Positions 26,560 through 34,489 of a stretch of DNA of 64,000 nt are shown here, one piece after another (the first letter of the stretch is position 1; the number at the start of each line of letters is the position of its first letter). The notes beneath the pieces were generated by a model. That model was given only the letters and a program-made list of their open reading frames with translations. It was not told where the DNA came from and searched no databases. Made by a program: the position numbers and the translations under genes. Source of the DNA: Streptococcus oralis subsp. tigurinus AZ_3a (GTDB taxonomy: Bacteria; Bacillota; Bacilli; Lactobacillales; Streptococcaceae); contig AORU01000003.1 in assembly GCA_000344275.1 (NCBI GenBank), positions 186,001-250,000 of the forward strand. Direction: 5' to 3'.

Positions 26560-28809
26560 TTACAATTTCTCACGCGCAGCTTTAGCTGCTTCGACAAGGC
26601 GGATCAAGCTTTCTTTTGTTTCTGGAATACCACGTGTTTTGAGACCACAGTCAGGGTTGATCCAAACTTTCTTGCTTGGAACTTTGGCAAGAATAGCATC
26701 GATTGTGTGGTCGATTTCGCCTTCATTAGGCACACGAGGAGAGTGGATATCGTAAACCCCAGGTCCCACTTCTGTTTGGAAGTTTTTCGCTTTGAGTTCG
26801 TCCAAGATTTCAAGGTTTGAACGGCTTGCTTCAAAGGAAATAACGTCCGCATCCATGTTGTCGATAGCTGGGATGATATCTGTAAATTCTGAGTAACACA
26901 TGTGAGTGTGGATTTGAGTATCTGGCGCAACTGTAGAGTGTACCAAGCGGAAGGCAGGAATAGCCCAGTCAAGGTAGTCTTCGTACCAGTCGCTACGACG
27001 GAGTGGCAATTTCTCACGAAGAGCAGCTTCGTCGATTTGGATGATTTTCACCCCAGCAGCTTCAAGGTCCAGAACTTCATCCTTGATAGCAAGAGCGATT
27101 TGAAGAGTTGAGTCCTTGATAGAGATGTCTTCACGTGGGAATGACCAGTTAAGGATGGTAACCGGTCCAGTCAACATACCTTTAACAGGTTTGTCAGTAC
27201 GGCTTTGAGCATAGCTAGACCATTTCACAGTGATTGGGTTAAGACGAGTGACGTCACCCCAGATGATTGGTGGTTTCACCCCACGCATACCATATGATTG
27301 TACCCAACCATTCTTAGAGAAGAGGTAACCAGACAAGTTTTGACCGAAGTACTCAACCATGTCGTTACGCTCGAACTCACCGTGTACAAGCACGTCAAAT
27401 CCAACTTCTTCTTGCCATTTGATCCATTCGTCGATGGTTTCAGCAAGGAAGGCATCGTACTCTTCTTGAGACAATTCACCCTTACGGTAAGCCAAACGTT
27501 TGGCACGGACTTCCTTAGTTTGAGGGAATGAACCGATGGTTGTTGTTGGAAGAGCTGGAAGTTTGAAAGCTTCTTCTTGGATAGCTTCACGTTCCGCAAA
27601 GGCTGGCAAACGAGTGTAGTCAGCGTCTGTCAATCCAGCGATGCGCGCACGAAGTTCCGCATTTTCACCAACACGCTCAGTCGCAAAGAGTTCTTTGTTA
27701 GCTGCAAGAGCTTGATCCCCTTGACCATTGCGGATAGCATCCAAGTCACGAAGTTCTTCCAATTTTTCAACTGCAAAGGCAAAGTGGTTCAAGATAGCTG
27801 GTTCAAATTCTTCATTAGCAGTTGTAAATGGCACATGAAGAAGTGAGCATGAGCTTGTCAATACGATGTTTTCAGCTGGGATTTGCTCAAGAACAGCCAA
27901 GCTCTTTTCGTAGTTGTTACGCCAGATGTTTTTACCATTGACGATACCTGCATAGAGAGTCTTGTCAGCTGGGAAGCCACCTTTAACGAGTTCAAGAGTT
28001 TTCTTACCTTCAACGAAGTCCAAACCGATGGCATCTACTGGCAAGTTCACAAGGTCAGAGTAGACGTCACGAACGTCTCCGAAGTAAGTTTGAAGCAAGA
28101 CTTCAAGACCTTTTTTATCAGCCAAGAGTTTGTTGTAGAGGTTCAAGAAGAGAGCTTTTTCTTCAGTTGTCAAGTCTTTGACAAGAGCAGCTTCGTCCAA
28201 TTGGATACGAGTCGCACCAAGTTCCGCCAATTTTGCAAAAACTTCTTGGTAAGCAGCTACTAAGCTGTCTACGAAGTCTTCTGCTTTCACGCCGTCTTCA
28301 AAGTCTGACAATTGAAGGAAAGTGAATGGACCTACAAGGACAGGACGAGTGTTGAGACCAAGTTCTTTAGCTTCTTGGAACTCATCAAAGATCTTGTGAC
28401 CAGCCAGTTTAACTTGAGTGTCTTTTTCAAATTTAGGCACGATGTAGTGGTAGTTGGTGTTAAACCATTTCTTCATTGGAAGGGCACGCACATCCCCTTT
28501 TTCTCCTTGGTAACCACGCGCCAAAGCAAAGTAGCGCTCAAGGTCAGATAAGTCTAAGTTTTGAACAGAAGCAGGCACCACGTTGAAAAGGAAGGCTGCA
28601 TCTAGGAAGTTGTCATAGTGAGAAAAGTCATTTGAAGGGATTTCAGTGATGCCTTTTTCTTTGACAATGTTCCAGTGTTTAGCACGCAATTCTTTTGCTG
28701 CTGCCAAGAGTTCTTCTTCTGAGATTTCTTTTCTAAAGTATTTTTCAGTTGTAAATTTTAATTCGCGGAATTCGCCCAAACGAGGGAAACCGATGATCGT
28801 AGTTGACAT
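26560..28809 (-). CDS. metE: Cobalamin-independent methionine synthase MetE
   Basis: 749-residue double-barrel zinc enzyme that moves the methyl group from 5-methyl-THF-Glu(n) to homocysteine. It starts [18 protein letters not shown], behind GGAGGACACATC; 48 earlier open codons are not family-like. Zinc ligands are visible in THMCYSEF (His, Cys) and in [12 protein letters not shown] (Cys) near the C-terminus; [13 protein letters not shown] marks the C-terminal barrel. First gene of metE-metF and preceded by a MET-box. Confidence 0.97.
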   Translation of the reverse strand: MSTTIIGFPRLGEFRELKFTTEKYFRKEISEEELLAAAKELRAKHWNIVKEKGITEIPSNDFSHYDNFLDAAFLFNVVPASVQNLDLSDLERYFALARGYQGEKGDVRALPMKKWFNTNYHYIVPKFEKDTQVKLAGHKIFDEFQEAKELGLNTRPVLVGPFTFLQLSDFEDGVKAEDFVDSLVAAYQEVFAKLAELGATRIQLDEAALVKDLTTEEKALFLNLYNKLLADKKGLEVLLQTYFGDVRDVYSDLVNLPVDAIGLDFVEGKKTLELVKGGFPADKTLYAGIVNGKNIWRNNYEKSLAVLEQIPAENIVLTSSCSLLHVPFTTANEEFEPAILNHFAFAVEKLEELRDLDAIRNGQGDQALAANKELFATERVGENAELRARIAGLTDADYTRLPAFAEREAIQEEAFKLPALPTTTIGSFPQTKEVRAKRLAYRKGELSQEEYDAFLAETIDEWIKWQEEVGFDVLVHGEFERNDMVEYFGQNLSGYLFSKNGWVQSYGMRGVKPPIIWGDVTRLNPITVKWSSYAQSRTDKPVKGMLTGPVTILNWSFPREDISIKDSTLQIALAIKDEVLDLEAAGVKIIQIDEAALREKLPLRRSDWYEDYLDWAIPAFRLVHSTVAPDTQIHTHMCYSEFTDIIPAIDNMDADVISFEASRSNLEILDELKAKNFQTEVGPGVYDIHSPRVPNEGEIDHTIDAILAKVPSKKVWINPDCGLKTRGIPETKESLIRLVEAAKAAREKL

Positions 28810-28889
28810 GATGTGTCCTCCAAAATTTGTTGTTGAAACTATATTAACAGAAAAGAAAGCGCCTGTATAATTGTAAAAAATTAGGCTTT

Positions 28890-28910
28890 GATATAGTTTG
28901 AAACTATATC
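28890..28910 (-). promoter_or_regulatory. MET-box operator of metE-metF
   Basis: A perfect 21-bp palindrome with arms ATATAGTTT and AAACTATAT around one G. It matches the streptococcal MET-box bound by the LysR-type regulator MetR/MtaR. A half-site, GAAACTATAT, lies nearer the gene at 28835-28844. The core promoter between them has only weak boxes, as expected for an activated promoter. Confidence 0.8.
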
Positions 28911-28928
28911 TCTCTTTTAGACAAAAGA

Positions 28929-28960
28929 AAAGGACTTGAGACCAGTTCCTCAAATCCTTT
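28929..28960 (-). other. Terminator-like hairpin upstream of the MET-box
   Basis: AAAGGACTTGAG pairs with CTCAAATCCTTT (one mismatch) around an 8-nt loop, followed on the minus strand by TTTTCTTTTG. It may shield metE from upstream reading. The gene pair upstream already has a terminator at 29290-29327, so what it would stop is unclear. The rest of 28961-29083 holds nothing I recognise. Confidence 0.5.
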
Positions 28961-29083
28961 GTATCGCTTGTTTTGTGACTGTATTTTAGTTGGAATACTC
29001 AAACGAGCTATTGGCGATTCTCATCAGTGACTATGGCTTGCTATTAGAAAAGACTATAGGTCTATTTTTATCTTTGTAATTCC

Positions 29084-29222
29084 GATATTTCCCTGAAAAA
29101 GTGCGGACGGTAGCAAATTACTTCGTAATTTCATCCCTAATTTTTGAGCCAAAATGTCTCAAAAATCCCGTTCTAGAGAATAATAAATTATTATCTAGAG
29201 TACCACTATAGCGGGAAATATC
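29084..29222 (+). repeat. 139-bp structured repeat, copy 2
   Basis: Same orientation and length as copy 1. Ends GATATTTCCC / GGGAAATATC again pair perfectly: the A-T at position 9 of copy 1 is C-G here. The hairpin AAATTAC-TTC-GTAATTT replaces AACTTCC-TTC-GGAATTT with a second compensating change, and the TCTAGA...TCTAGA hairpin replaces TTAGAT...ATCTAA. The ATTTTTGAG/CTCAAAAAT hairpin is unchanged. Confidence 0.85.
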
Positions 29223-29289
29223 CTATAAAAGCTCACTTCGTTCGCCCTTGACTTTTTAATTAGAATACAAGAATTATCTTAACACTCAT

Positions 29290-29327
29290 AAAACAAGACC
29301 TTAGAATCATTCTAAAGGTCTCATTTT
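29290..29327 (-). terminator. Terminator behind the DUF1722 / glycosylase pair
   Basis: AGACCTTAGAAT and ATTCTAAAGGTCT pair around a 1-2 nt centre with a one-base bulge. T-rich on both sides, so it may work in both directions; for the minus strand it lies about 55 bp behind the last gene. Confidence 0.7.
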
Positions 29328-29380
29328 TATTATTCGATAAAATTACGAAAAGAGTTCTAAATTAGAGCTAATCCTGACTC

Positions 29381-29746
29381 CTACTCCAGCTCAATGCCTT
29401 TCTCTCGGAGGTTAGCCAGACACTCCTCATAGTATCCTGCATCATGCTCACTATAGATGGGCTTACCTAGCTTCTCCTCAGGCAAGTCCTCATAGGGAGG
29501 GCAAATTTTGCCACGGTAGTTCTTGTCCAGCCACTCTGGACTGACATTGTAGCCACGGCCAGCCATTTCCTCCATGATCAAGCGATGATAGGCATAGAGG
29601 TGATAAGGCGAGTGAGTAAAGACATAGTCCACCGTCGCATGTTTTTTGCCCCAACCATTGCCACGCAAGGCGCAGCACTCTCGATGTTGTCCCAAGAGCT
29701 GAGGACGGGGAAGTTGTGAAATCAAAGCCTCATGCCAAAGTCTCAT
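29381..29746 (-). CDS. Pyrimidine-dimer DNA glycosylase / endonuclease V-like protein
   Basis: 121 residues. The N-terminus MRLWHEALISQLPRPQLLGQ and HRECCALRGNGWGKKH is that of a small bacterial family related to phage T4 endonuclease V (pyrimidine dimer glycosylase, Pyr_excise). T4 EndoV cuts the glycosyl bond at UV dimers and then the backbone, with its N-terminal Thr amine as nucleophile and a Glu; here His/Arg/Glu in QHRE are kept in the matching helix, but the N-terminus is MR rather than MT, so the same chemistry is not assured. It overlaps the DUF1722 gene by 17 bp. Confidence 0.7.
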   Translation of the reverse strand: MRLWHEALISQLPRPQLLGQHRECCALRGNGWGKKHATVDYVFTHSPYHLYAYHRLIMEEMAGRGYNVSPEWLDKNYRGKICPPYEDLPEEKLGKPIYSEHDAGYYEECLANLREKGIELE

Positions 29747-30131
29747 GGGAGTCTCCTTTCAGTAAAGTCGAATGTTGCAAGTAGGTATTTGGATAGCGAT
29801 CAAGCAAGACTCGAGTCTTAGCAATCAAGTCTTCCTTGGAAGCCTGACCAAAGCGGTAGCGATCCAGCAAGAGCATATAGTCCTTTCGCTCGGCATCTGT
29901 CGCTTTCTTTTTGAAATAGCCCCAGATATGCTGAAAAGCATTGCAAACTTGACCTCTATGCTCTGGGATTTGACAGGCACGGTCAATCATCTCTTGAACC
30001 TGACTCACCTCCACTTTTTCATTCTTCAAGTATTGGCGAATCTCATTGTAAATATTGCTGGAATGGCTCAAAACGAGGTATTTGTTTCTAGCCCAGAGTT
30101 GTTGGCACTGGGATTTTTGGTTAGTTTCCAT
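29730..30131 (-). CDS. DUF1722 (YbgA-like) protein
   Basis: 133 residues matching the YbgA/DUF1722 pattern: LWARNKYLVLSHS at the start, IWGYFKKKATDAER in the middle, and RYPNTYLQHSTLL at the end. No catalytic motif is known to me. In Enterobacteria ybgA neighbours the DNA photolyase gene phr; here it overlaps a pyrimidine-dimer-glycosylase-like gene. That makes a UV-damage role plausible but unproven. A good GAAAGAT-type ribosome site (AAAGGAGAAAG) precedes the ATG at 30131. Confidence 0.8.
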   Translation of the reverse strand: METNQKSQCQQLWARNKYLVLSHSSNIYNEIRQYLKNEKVEVSQVQEMIDRACQIPEHRGQVCNAFQHIWGYFKKKATDAERKDYMLLLDRYRFGQASKEDLIAKTRVLLDRYPNTYLQHSTLLKGDSHETLA

Positions 30132-30212
30132 CTTTCTCCTTTTTTTCTATCAGTTTCCAGGAAATATGGAAACAAAGCAACAGTCCTATAAAGTAGACTC
30201 TTGAAGTATGCT

Positions 30213-30992
30213 TTATTGCTTATTAATACTATTTTCTAGTATTTCAATCTCGTTTAAAATGGTATTCAAATGATCTTGATAGTTTTTAATCATACTACTA
30301 TCTAAGTAATTCTTAATTTTCTTCTGTTTTAGTCTCAACTCCCAATACTTACAAGCTAATCTCATGTAATTACAGTAGTCTTCTCTATTTATTATTGGAG
30401 ACTTACTTGATTCTATCAATTCGTTAACAAATGTTTCATCAATACCATAGATATCTGCAAAGAACTCCGAAGCACAGTTATAGCTATCTAAAAAATTCTG
30501 CAACTCCAATCGATTTTTAATAAACATATTTTGAGAACCAGCATTAATAATAGGGGTTTTAAAACCATCATAATATTGATTCATAAAATAAGCAAAAGTA
30601 TCAAATCGATCATTCCCTAAAGATTTTTTTGTGTTATTTAAAGCACCTTTCATGGGTAAAATACTGATGTTCATTGGAGAATAACGCATGACTTCAAGAG
30701 AATCTTTCAATACATCCGAAACATTTGTCTCATTTAATATCGACTCGTATAGCCTACGCTTTCCATCAAATGATGTAGGAACTATGTTAAAAGATACATC
30801 TCCGTTAACTTGTATTTTCCTACTTCCATGCTTAAAAATGAACTTTTCTTCCTCATTTTTAAACAAAAATTCTCCATAATATTTGAGATAAAAATCCCAA
30901 GCCAATTCATCTTTATCACTACTAAATTCATGACGTGAGGTCAATGTTATTCCTACACTTGTTTGATTTTCTTCATTTTCATTTGACTTCAT
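30213..30992 (-). CDS. Uncharacterised protein of the AT-rich island
   Basis: About 259 residues, no family I can name with confidence; it may belong to the DUF6994 group, judging by the MNISILPMKGALNN and LGNDRFDTFAYFMNQYYDG segments. No signal peptide or membrane segment. The C-terminal 70 residues are Lys-rich and helical. ATG at 30992 chosen: AAGGAAG sits 7 nt upstream, whereas the longer frame would begin with GTG at 30998. Codons are AT-rich like the two genes upstream, so it is probably part of the same acquired island. Confidence 0.65.
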   Translation of the reverse strand: MKSNENEENQTSVGITLTSRHEFSSDKDELAWDFYLKYYGEFLFKNEEEKFIFKHGSRKIQVNGDVSFNIVPTSFDGKRRLYESILNETNVSDVLKDSLEVMRYSPMNISILPMKGALNNTKKSLGNDRFDTFAYFMNQYYDGFKTPIINAGSQNMFIKNRLELQNFLDSYNCASEFFADIYGIDETFVNELIESSKSPIINREDYCNYMRLACKYWELRLKQKKIKNYLDSSMIKNYQDHLNTILNEIEILENSINKQ

Positions 30993-31028
30993 AAGCACAC
31001 TTCCTTTGCTATATCCTTGTTTTTCTCA

Positions 31029-31190
31029 TCAACTTTTAAATTCCTTCAAACACTTTTTAAGCTCAGCATCAGCTTCTGGTATGGTTCCGTGGAATTGATT
31101 CAGTATTTCTAATAATTTCGAAAATATTTTTAATTTTTCTACATCCCGTTCATCTTCATAATTCTGGAATCTAATATGTGGAGTATTACT
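31029..31190 (-). pseudogene. Startless coding fragment behind the AlbA_2 gene
   Basis: A 53-codon stretch with protein-like composition (runs through NYEDERDVEKLKIF, LNQFHGTIPEADAEL and ends KEFKS, stop at 31029-31031) in the +1 frame relative to the end of the AlbA_2 gene. It has no ATG/GTG/TTG near its start and begins two codons behind a stop. It is either the tail of a decayed gene or a former C-terminal extension of the AlbA_2 protein cut off by an indel near 31186-31190. Confidence 0.5.
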
Positions 31191-32400
31191 TTATTTTTCC
31201 ATATATCTTATTTTTCCTATACTCATCTAAAATATTTTTAACAACTTTGGTTACTGCTATTTCATCTTTATCCCATTTACTAGTTTGCTCATCACCATCA
31301 TAGTTATAACCTAAGCAGATCTTCTCACTCTCTTTCTCTATTTTCATAATTATATTAGCTTTATTTTCTTCAATATATACTTCAATAGCTTTTCTTTCAT
31401 CATCACTATAAAAAACAGGAATTAAGCTTAAATGTCGTCTCCATGCATCACCATCCTGCTCGAGTAGTTCCTTCAACAAATACATTAGCTTAATCTCGAT
31501 AGAATCATGCAAATAGTAGTAATAAGTAGAATTTAATTTTATATTTTCAAACCCATTGGAAATTTTTAAAAAATTATACTTTGGTTGAACAGAAAAACCT
31601 CTATATTCATCAATATAATGTGAGGTAAACTCTAATAAGATTGTTTGATGGTATTTTAGACGTAAAATTTGCCAAGAACTTCTTGCGTTAGGATGAATAA
31701 GTGCATAAACTGGTGTTCTTAATTCATCGTTTTGTGGATCATCAATTAAATCAATAGTAAATTCTGGAAAAGGATCATAGTACCATGAAATACTTTCATA
31801 AGAGCTCTTCATCTTCACCCAATTCTCTGTATCATCAATATATGTGATAACTCTCTCTTTCGGAAATGGTATTATACCCAATCTAAACTTAAAAAGTTTT
31901 TCAATGTCATCTATATTACCCTGACTATCAATAGCAGTATTTTTTGCTCCCTTTCTTACATATATTTGATTTTCTTTCACTTTATTATACCTTTGAGTCA
32001 AATAAAAGGGAACCTTAGTAGACTTTTTAACTACAAGAACTTCTAAATTACCATTATTTATACTTCTCAACTCAACAGAAGGCACACAATCTCCTGCCCA
32101 AGATAAATTTTGTAAAAAATCTTGATAACTTTCCTGAGTCCATTTTTTAGTAAATTGTTTTACACCTGTAATCTCTACTGGTTTATCACTAATTCCCATT
32201 ATAATGTATGCATCATGATTACTGATATTATTTGCCATACAAATAATATCATGAAGAAGGTCTCCCTTTTTCTTGTTCTTATCCTTTTCGCTTTGACCTT
32301 CATAGAAATATGGTTTTTCTTTAAAATCCCAATATTCCCCTTCAGTTTCTTGATAAAATAATTCTCTTACAATATCTTCAATTTCTTGATTCGTTAGCAT
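31186..32400 (-). CDS. AlbA_2 (divergent AAA / Schlafen-like) domain protein
   Basis: 404 residues. The N-terminal 170 residues fit the AlbA_2 domain: GEYWDFKEKPYF, then CMANNISNHDAYIIMGISD, then IYVRKGAKNTAID. AlbA_2 proteins occur as regulators and in several anti-phage loci. The rest has no domain I can name. A strong AAAGGAG precedes the ATG, which lies inside the last 23 bp of the HEPN-like gene, so the two are surely co-translated. Base composition is clearly AT-richer than the flanking core genes. The reading frame ends in front of a startless coding fragment, so its C-terminus may be shortened. Confidence 0.75.
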   Translation of the reverse strand: MLTNQEIEDIVRELFYQETEGEYWDFKEKPYFYEGQSEKDKNKKKGDLLHDIICMANNISNHDAYIIMGISDKPVEITGVKQFTKKWTQESYQDFLQNLSWAGDCVPSVELRSINNGNLEVLVVKKSTKVPFYLTQRYNKVKENQIYVRKGAKNTAIDSQGNIDDIEKLFKFRLGIIPFPKERVITYIDDTENWVKMKSSYESISWYYDPFPEFTIDLIDDPQNDELRTPVYALIHPNARSSWQILRLKYHQTILLEFTSHYIDEYRGFSVQPKYNFLKISNGFENIKLNSTYYYYLHDSIEIKLMYLLKELLEQDGDAWRRHLSLIPVFYSDDERKAIEVYIEENKANIIMKIEKESEKICLGYNYDGDEQTSKWDKDEIAVTKVVKNILDEYRKNKIYGKIK

Positions 32401-33424
32401 AAAATCTCCTTTGGCTTTTTGACATTCTAGAAATTCCTTTTCTTCTAAGACTTTTTATTCTAGCTTTTTTACTATTTTTTGTTTTTAAAACATACAGCTG
32501 TACGAAGAAAGAATAAGCTAAAATAGCTTTCTGAACCATTAAATAATTCACATTTTTTTCATCAACCAAACCATGCATAAAGAGATTTCTATTTAAAGGG
32601 AGTGTTTCTTCATCATATTCTTCGTCTAAGTCCTCAAATCTCTTGAAGAGGTTTATCTCCCTAAAACTTTTATCATGATATTCAGAAATATAAGCAATAT
32701 GAGAAATTAACTCTTTCAGGTATTCATCATGATTCAAAGAATCCATAAAATTTCTAAACGATTTTTGAGAAACTTTAATTTCAGATTGCTTTTTCTTTTG
32801 TTCTTGTATTTGGAGTTTAGCAAGTACATTTTCAATTCTTTCACAGCAAAACATGACCATTGTTTTATACATTTTTAGCTGTTCAAGATTTTGTAGTTGA
32901 CAAATCTCTTTATATGTTTTTAGAGATTTAGGAACAAAATCATAAACTGTTCTACCATATTTTTCCTCCCATAATGATAGATAGTTCATCAGTACAATAT
33001 TAGCTTCTTTTTGGTTTTCTATTTCATATGATCCCATTTCATCAATGAATAATAACGGAGGATAAATATCATAGTGCAAGAATTGTGCTATTTTTCTTTT
33101 ATCAAGCTCCTCTAAGTCTTTTTCATATTTTTCGAAATCAATTGAAGAAAAAGTATCTATTAAGGATTTAAATGTATAGGAATACGACTCATTTATCTTA
33201 TCAATCAATGAAAGCAATGGACTAAAATCTATTTTTGGTATCTCTATTTGCGATAATATTTTTAAACATGCCTCAGAAATCGGCCTCATCTTCTCAGAAA
33301 TATCTAAATTGATTTTTTGAAAGTTAACTCTAACTTCTTCTAAACTTGAAATCTTTGAGTTCATTTCTTTAGAGACTTTCTCAGATTCCTTTTTATTTTC
33401 TTCTTCGTTATTACAATCTACCAT
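32378..33424 (-). CDS. HEPN-like domain protein, partner of the AlbA_2 gene
   Basis: 348 residues. The first 30 are acidic/Lys-rich and coiled; the middle is helical with FIDEMGSYEIE. Near residue 278 LNRNLFMHG fits the RNxxxH signature of HEPN RNases, with the Gly that often follows the His, then a helix (NVNYLMVQKAILAYSFFVQLY) as in C-terminal HEPN domains. The tail is very basic (KKARIKSLRRKG). ATG 33424 is chosen because AAGGAAGAG lies in front; the frame is open 5 codons further. It has its own promoter and overlaps the AlbA_2 gene by 23 bp. A toxin or defence RNase is the likely role; no antitoxin is obvious. Confidence 0.6.
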   Translation of the reverse strand: MVDCNNEEENKKESEKVSKEMNSKISSLEEVRVNFQKINLDISEKMRPISEACLKILSQIEIPKIDFSPLLSLIDKINESYSYTFKSLIDTFSSIDFEKYEKDLEELDKRKIAQFLHYDIYPPLLFIDEMGSYEIENQKEANIVLMNYLSLWEEKYGRTVYDFVPKSLKTYKEICQLQNLEQLKMYKTMVMFCCERIENVLAKLQIQEQKKKQSEIKVSQKSFRNFMDSLNHDEYLKELISHIAYISEYHDKSFREINLFKRFEDLDEEYDEETLPLNRNLFMHGLVDEKNVNYLMVQKAILAYSFFVQLYVLKTKNSKKARIKSLRRKGISRMSKSQRRFYANESRN

Positions 33425-33481
33425 AAACTCTTCCTTCATTACAATAATTTATAAATTAAAATATAAGTTATACCCAATTAC

Positions 33482-33514
33482 AATTCTAGAGAATTACTCA
33501 CTCAAATTATACCA
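33482..33514 (-). promoter_or_regulatory. Promoter and operator-like dyad of the HEPN/AlbA_2 operon
   Basis: Extended -10 TG-G-TATAAT on the minus strand (33506-33514). Eleven bases downstream is the inverted repeat AATTCT-AG-AGAATT (33482-33495), where transcription should begin: a good place for a repressor. The binding protein is unknown. Confidence 0.55.
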
Positions 33515-33524
33515 CGAATCTACC

Positions 33525-33566
33525 AAAAAAACGTCTTTAGATAATAATATATCTAAAGACGTTTAT
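33525..33566 (-). terminator. Terminator behind the DUF6261 gene
   Basis: Perfect 15-bp stem AAACGTCTTTAGATA (33529-33543) / TATCTAAAGACGTTT (33550-33564), 6-nt loop, T-runs on both sides. It also separates the HEPN/AlbA_2 promoter from upstream reading. Confidence 0.92.
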
Positions 33567-33568
33567 TT

Positions 33569-34330
33569 TTATCCTGCTACTTGTTCTGCTTCTTCTACTT
33601 TTACTTTTTTCTCCTTCTTGTTCGAACCAGTCAATCGTCGCTTGCTATCTCGGATTGCATTCAGGTCTTTGAGGAGTTTGGTCAGGTGTTCTTTTTCAGG
33701 ATAGGCTTCTGCACTGGCTGCAGTATAGCGCATAAAGAGGTCGTAGATACTAGTTAGTTCGGTACGGACTTGTCTGGTCTTGCCGACTTCCTTAGCAGAC
33801 TTATGCGCACGCGCCTGACTTTCCACCTTATCATACTCCTCCTGCGCATTGATCACCGCCGTCAGCATAGGAGTTAGTCCTAGACTGGTCACTGCCGTGT
33901 GGTAGGGTTCTTCACTGAGAGTTTTGAGCAAACTCTTGATTTCTGCCGTTTCCACATCATTGCTGTGCTTGGTGATATCCTTGTACTTGGCAAAGACTGG
34001 TTTCAAGATCTCATGGGCTTCTTTGAGTTTGACCTCCTTGATCTTAGCAAATCCTCGATGAAGGGTAAAGAGACCAACTAGGGCACTGTCACGATTGCGA
34101 TCGACTTCGGTCAGATTGGTCGCTTCCTTCTTTTCCACTGTAGCTAGCTGGGCTTGGAAGTCTGCTAGCTTGCTCTTGAAGGGATCAAGGTGCTTGCTAT
34201 ACATAGGCTCGTCCTTATGTGCCTTGGCAAAAACTTCTAGTAGTTGACCCGTGTCTACCATGAGACTTTCAAACTCACGATTGGTAAAGTTGGTATAGCT
34301 TAGTGGACGGATAGTGAATGTTTTTGTCAT
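33569..34330 (-). CDS. DUF6261-family protein
   Basis: 253 residues, all-helical and highly charged, with MTKTFTIRPLSYTNFTNREFESLM at the N-terminus split by the family's usual pattern, EVDRNRDSALVGLF and FAKIKEVKLKEAHEILKPVFAKY in the first half, and a Lys/Glu-rich tail (KKEKKVKVEEAEQ). No signal peptide, membrane segment or catalytic motif. It fits DUF6261, whose function is unknown; members are often linked to mobile DNA or tail-like loci. Single gene: possible extended -10 (TG-T-TAGAAT, 34392-34400), terminator right behind. Confidence 0.75.
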   Translation of the reverse strand: MTKTFTIRPLSYTNFTNREFESLMVDTGQLLEVFAKAHKDEPMYSKHLDPFKSKLADFQAQLATVEKKEATNLTEVDRNRDSALVGLFTLHRGFAKIKEVKLKEAHEILKPVFAKYKDITKHSNDVETAEIKSLLKTLSEEPYHTAVTSLGLTPMLTAVINAQEEYDKVESQARAHKSAKEVGKTRQVRTELTSIYDLFMRYTAASAEAYPEKEHLTKLLKDLNAIRDSKRRLTGSNKKEKKVKVEEAEQVAG

Positions 34331-34408
34331 GATGACAACCTTTCTTTTTTCATTATTTCAAAAAGGAGTTTTCCCTTAAATTTATAAATCCATTCTAACA
34401 GTTACTTT

Positions 34409-34480
34409 AAAAGATTTGTCCCCCTTCCTCTGAACTGTCAATATTTCCATCTAAAATGTACTTTTCAGGGCAAATCTTTT
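34409..34480. repeat. 72-bp segment bounded by 13-bp inverted repeats
   Basis: AAAAGATTTGTCCC (34409-34422) and GGGCAAATCTTTT (34468-34480) are inverted with one mismatch. The 45 bp between them are not structured. It touches the left end of the IS200-like element, so it may be an older insertion site, a small MITE, or an operator for the DUF6261 gene. Confidence 0.45.
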
Positions 34481-34489
34481 ATTAGGTGA

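Noticed and set aside
28810..28953. 48-codon N-terminal extension of MetE through the MET-box
   Set aside because: MetE begins [10 protein letters not shown] behind a strong GGAGG at 28809; the extension would translate the operator.
28810..29380. T-box or SAM riboswitch in front of metE
   Set aside because: I found no T-box bulge sequence or SAM-aptamer core; the MET-box palindrome explains methionine control.
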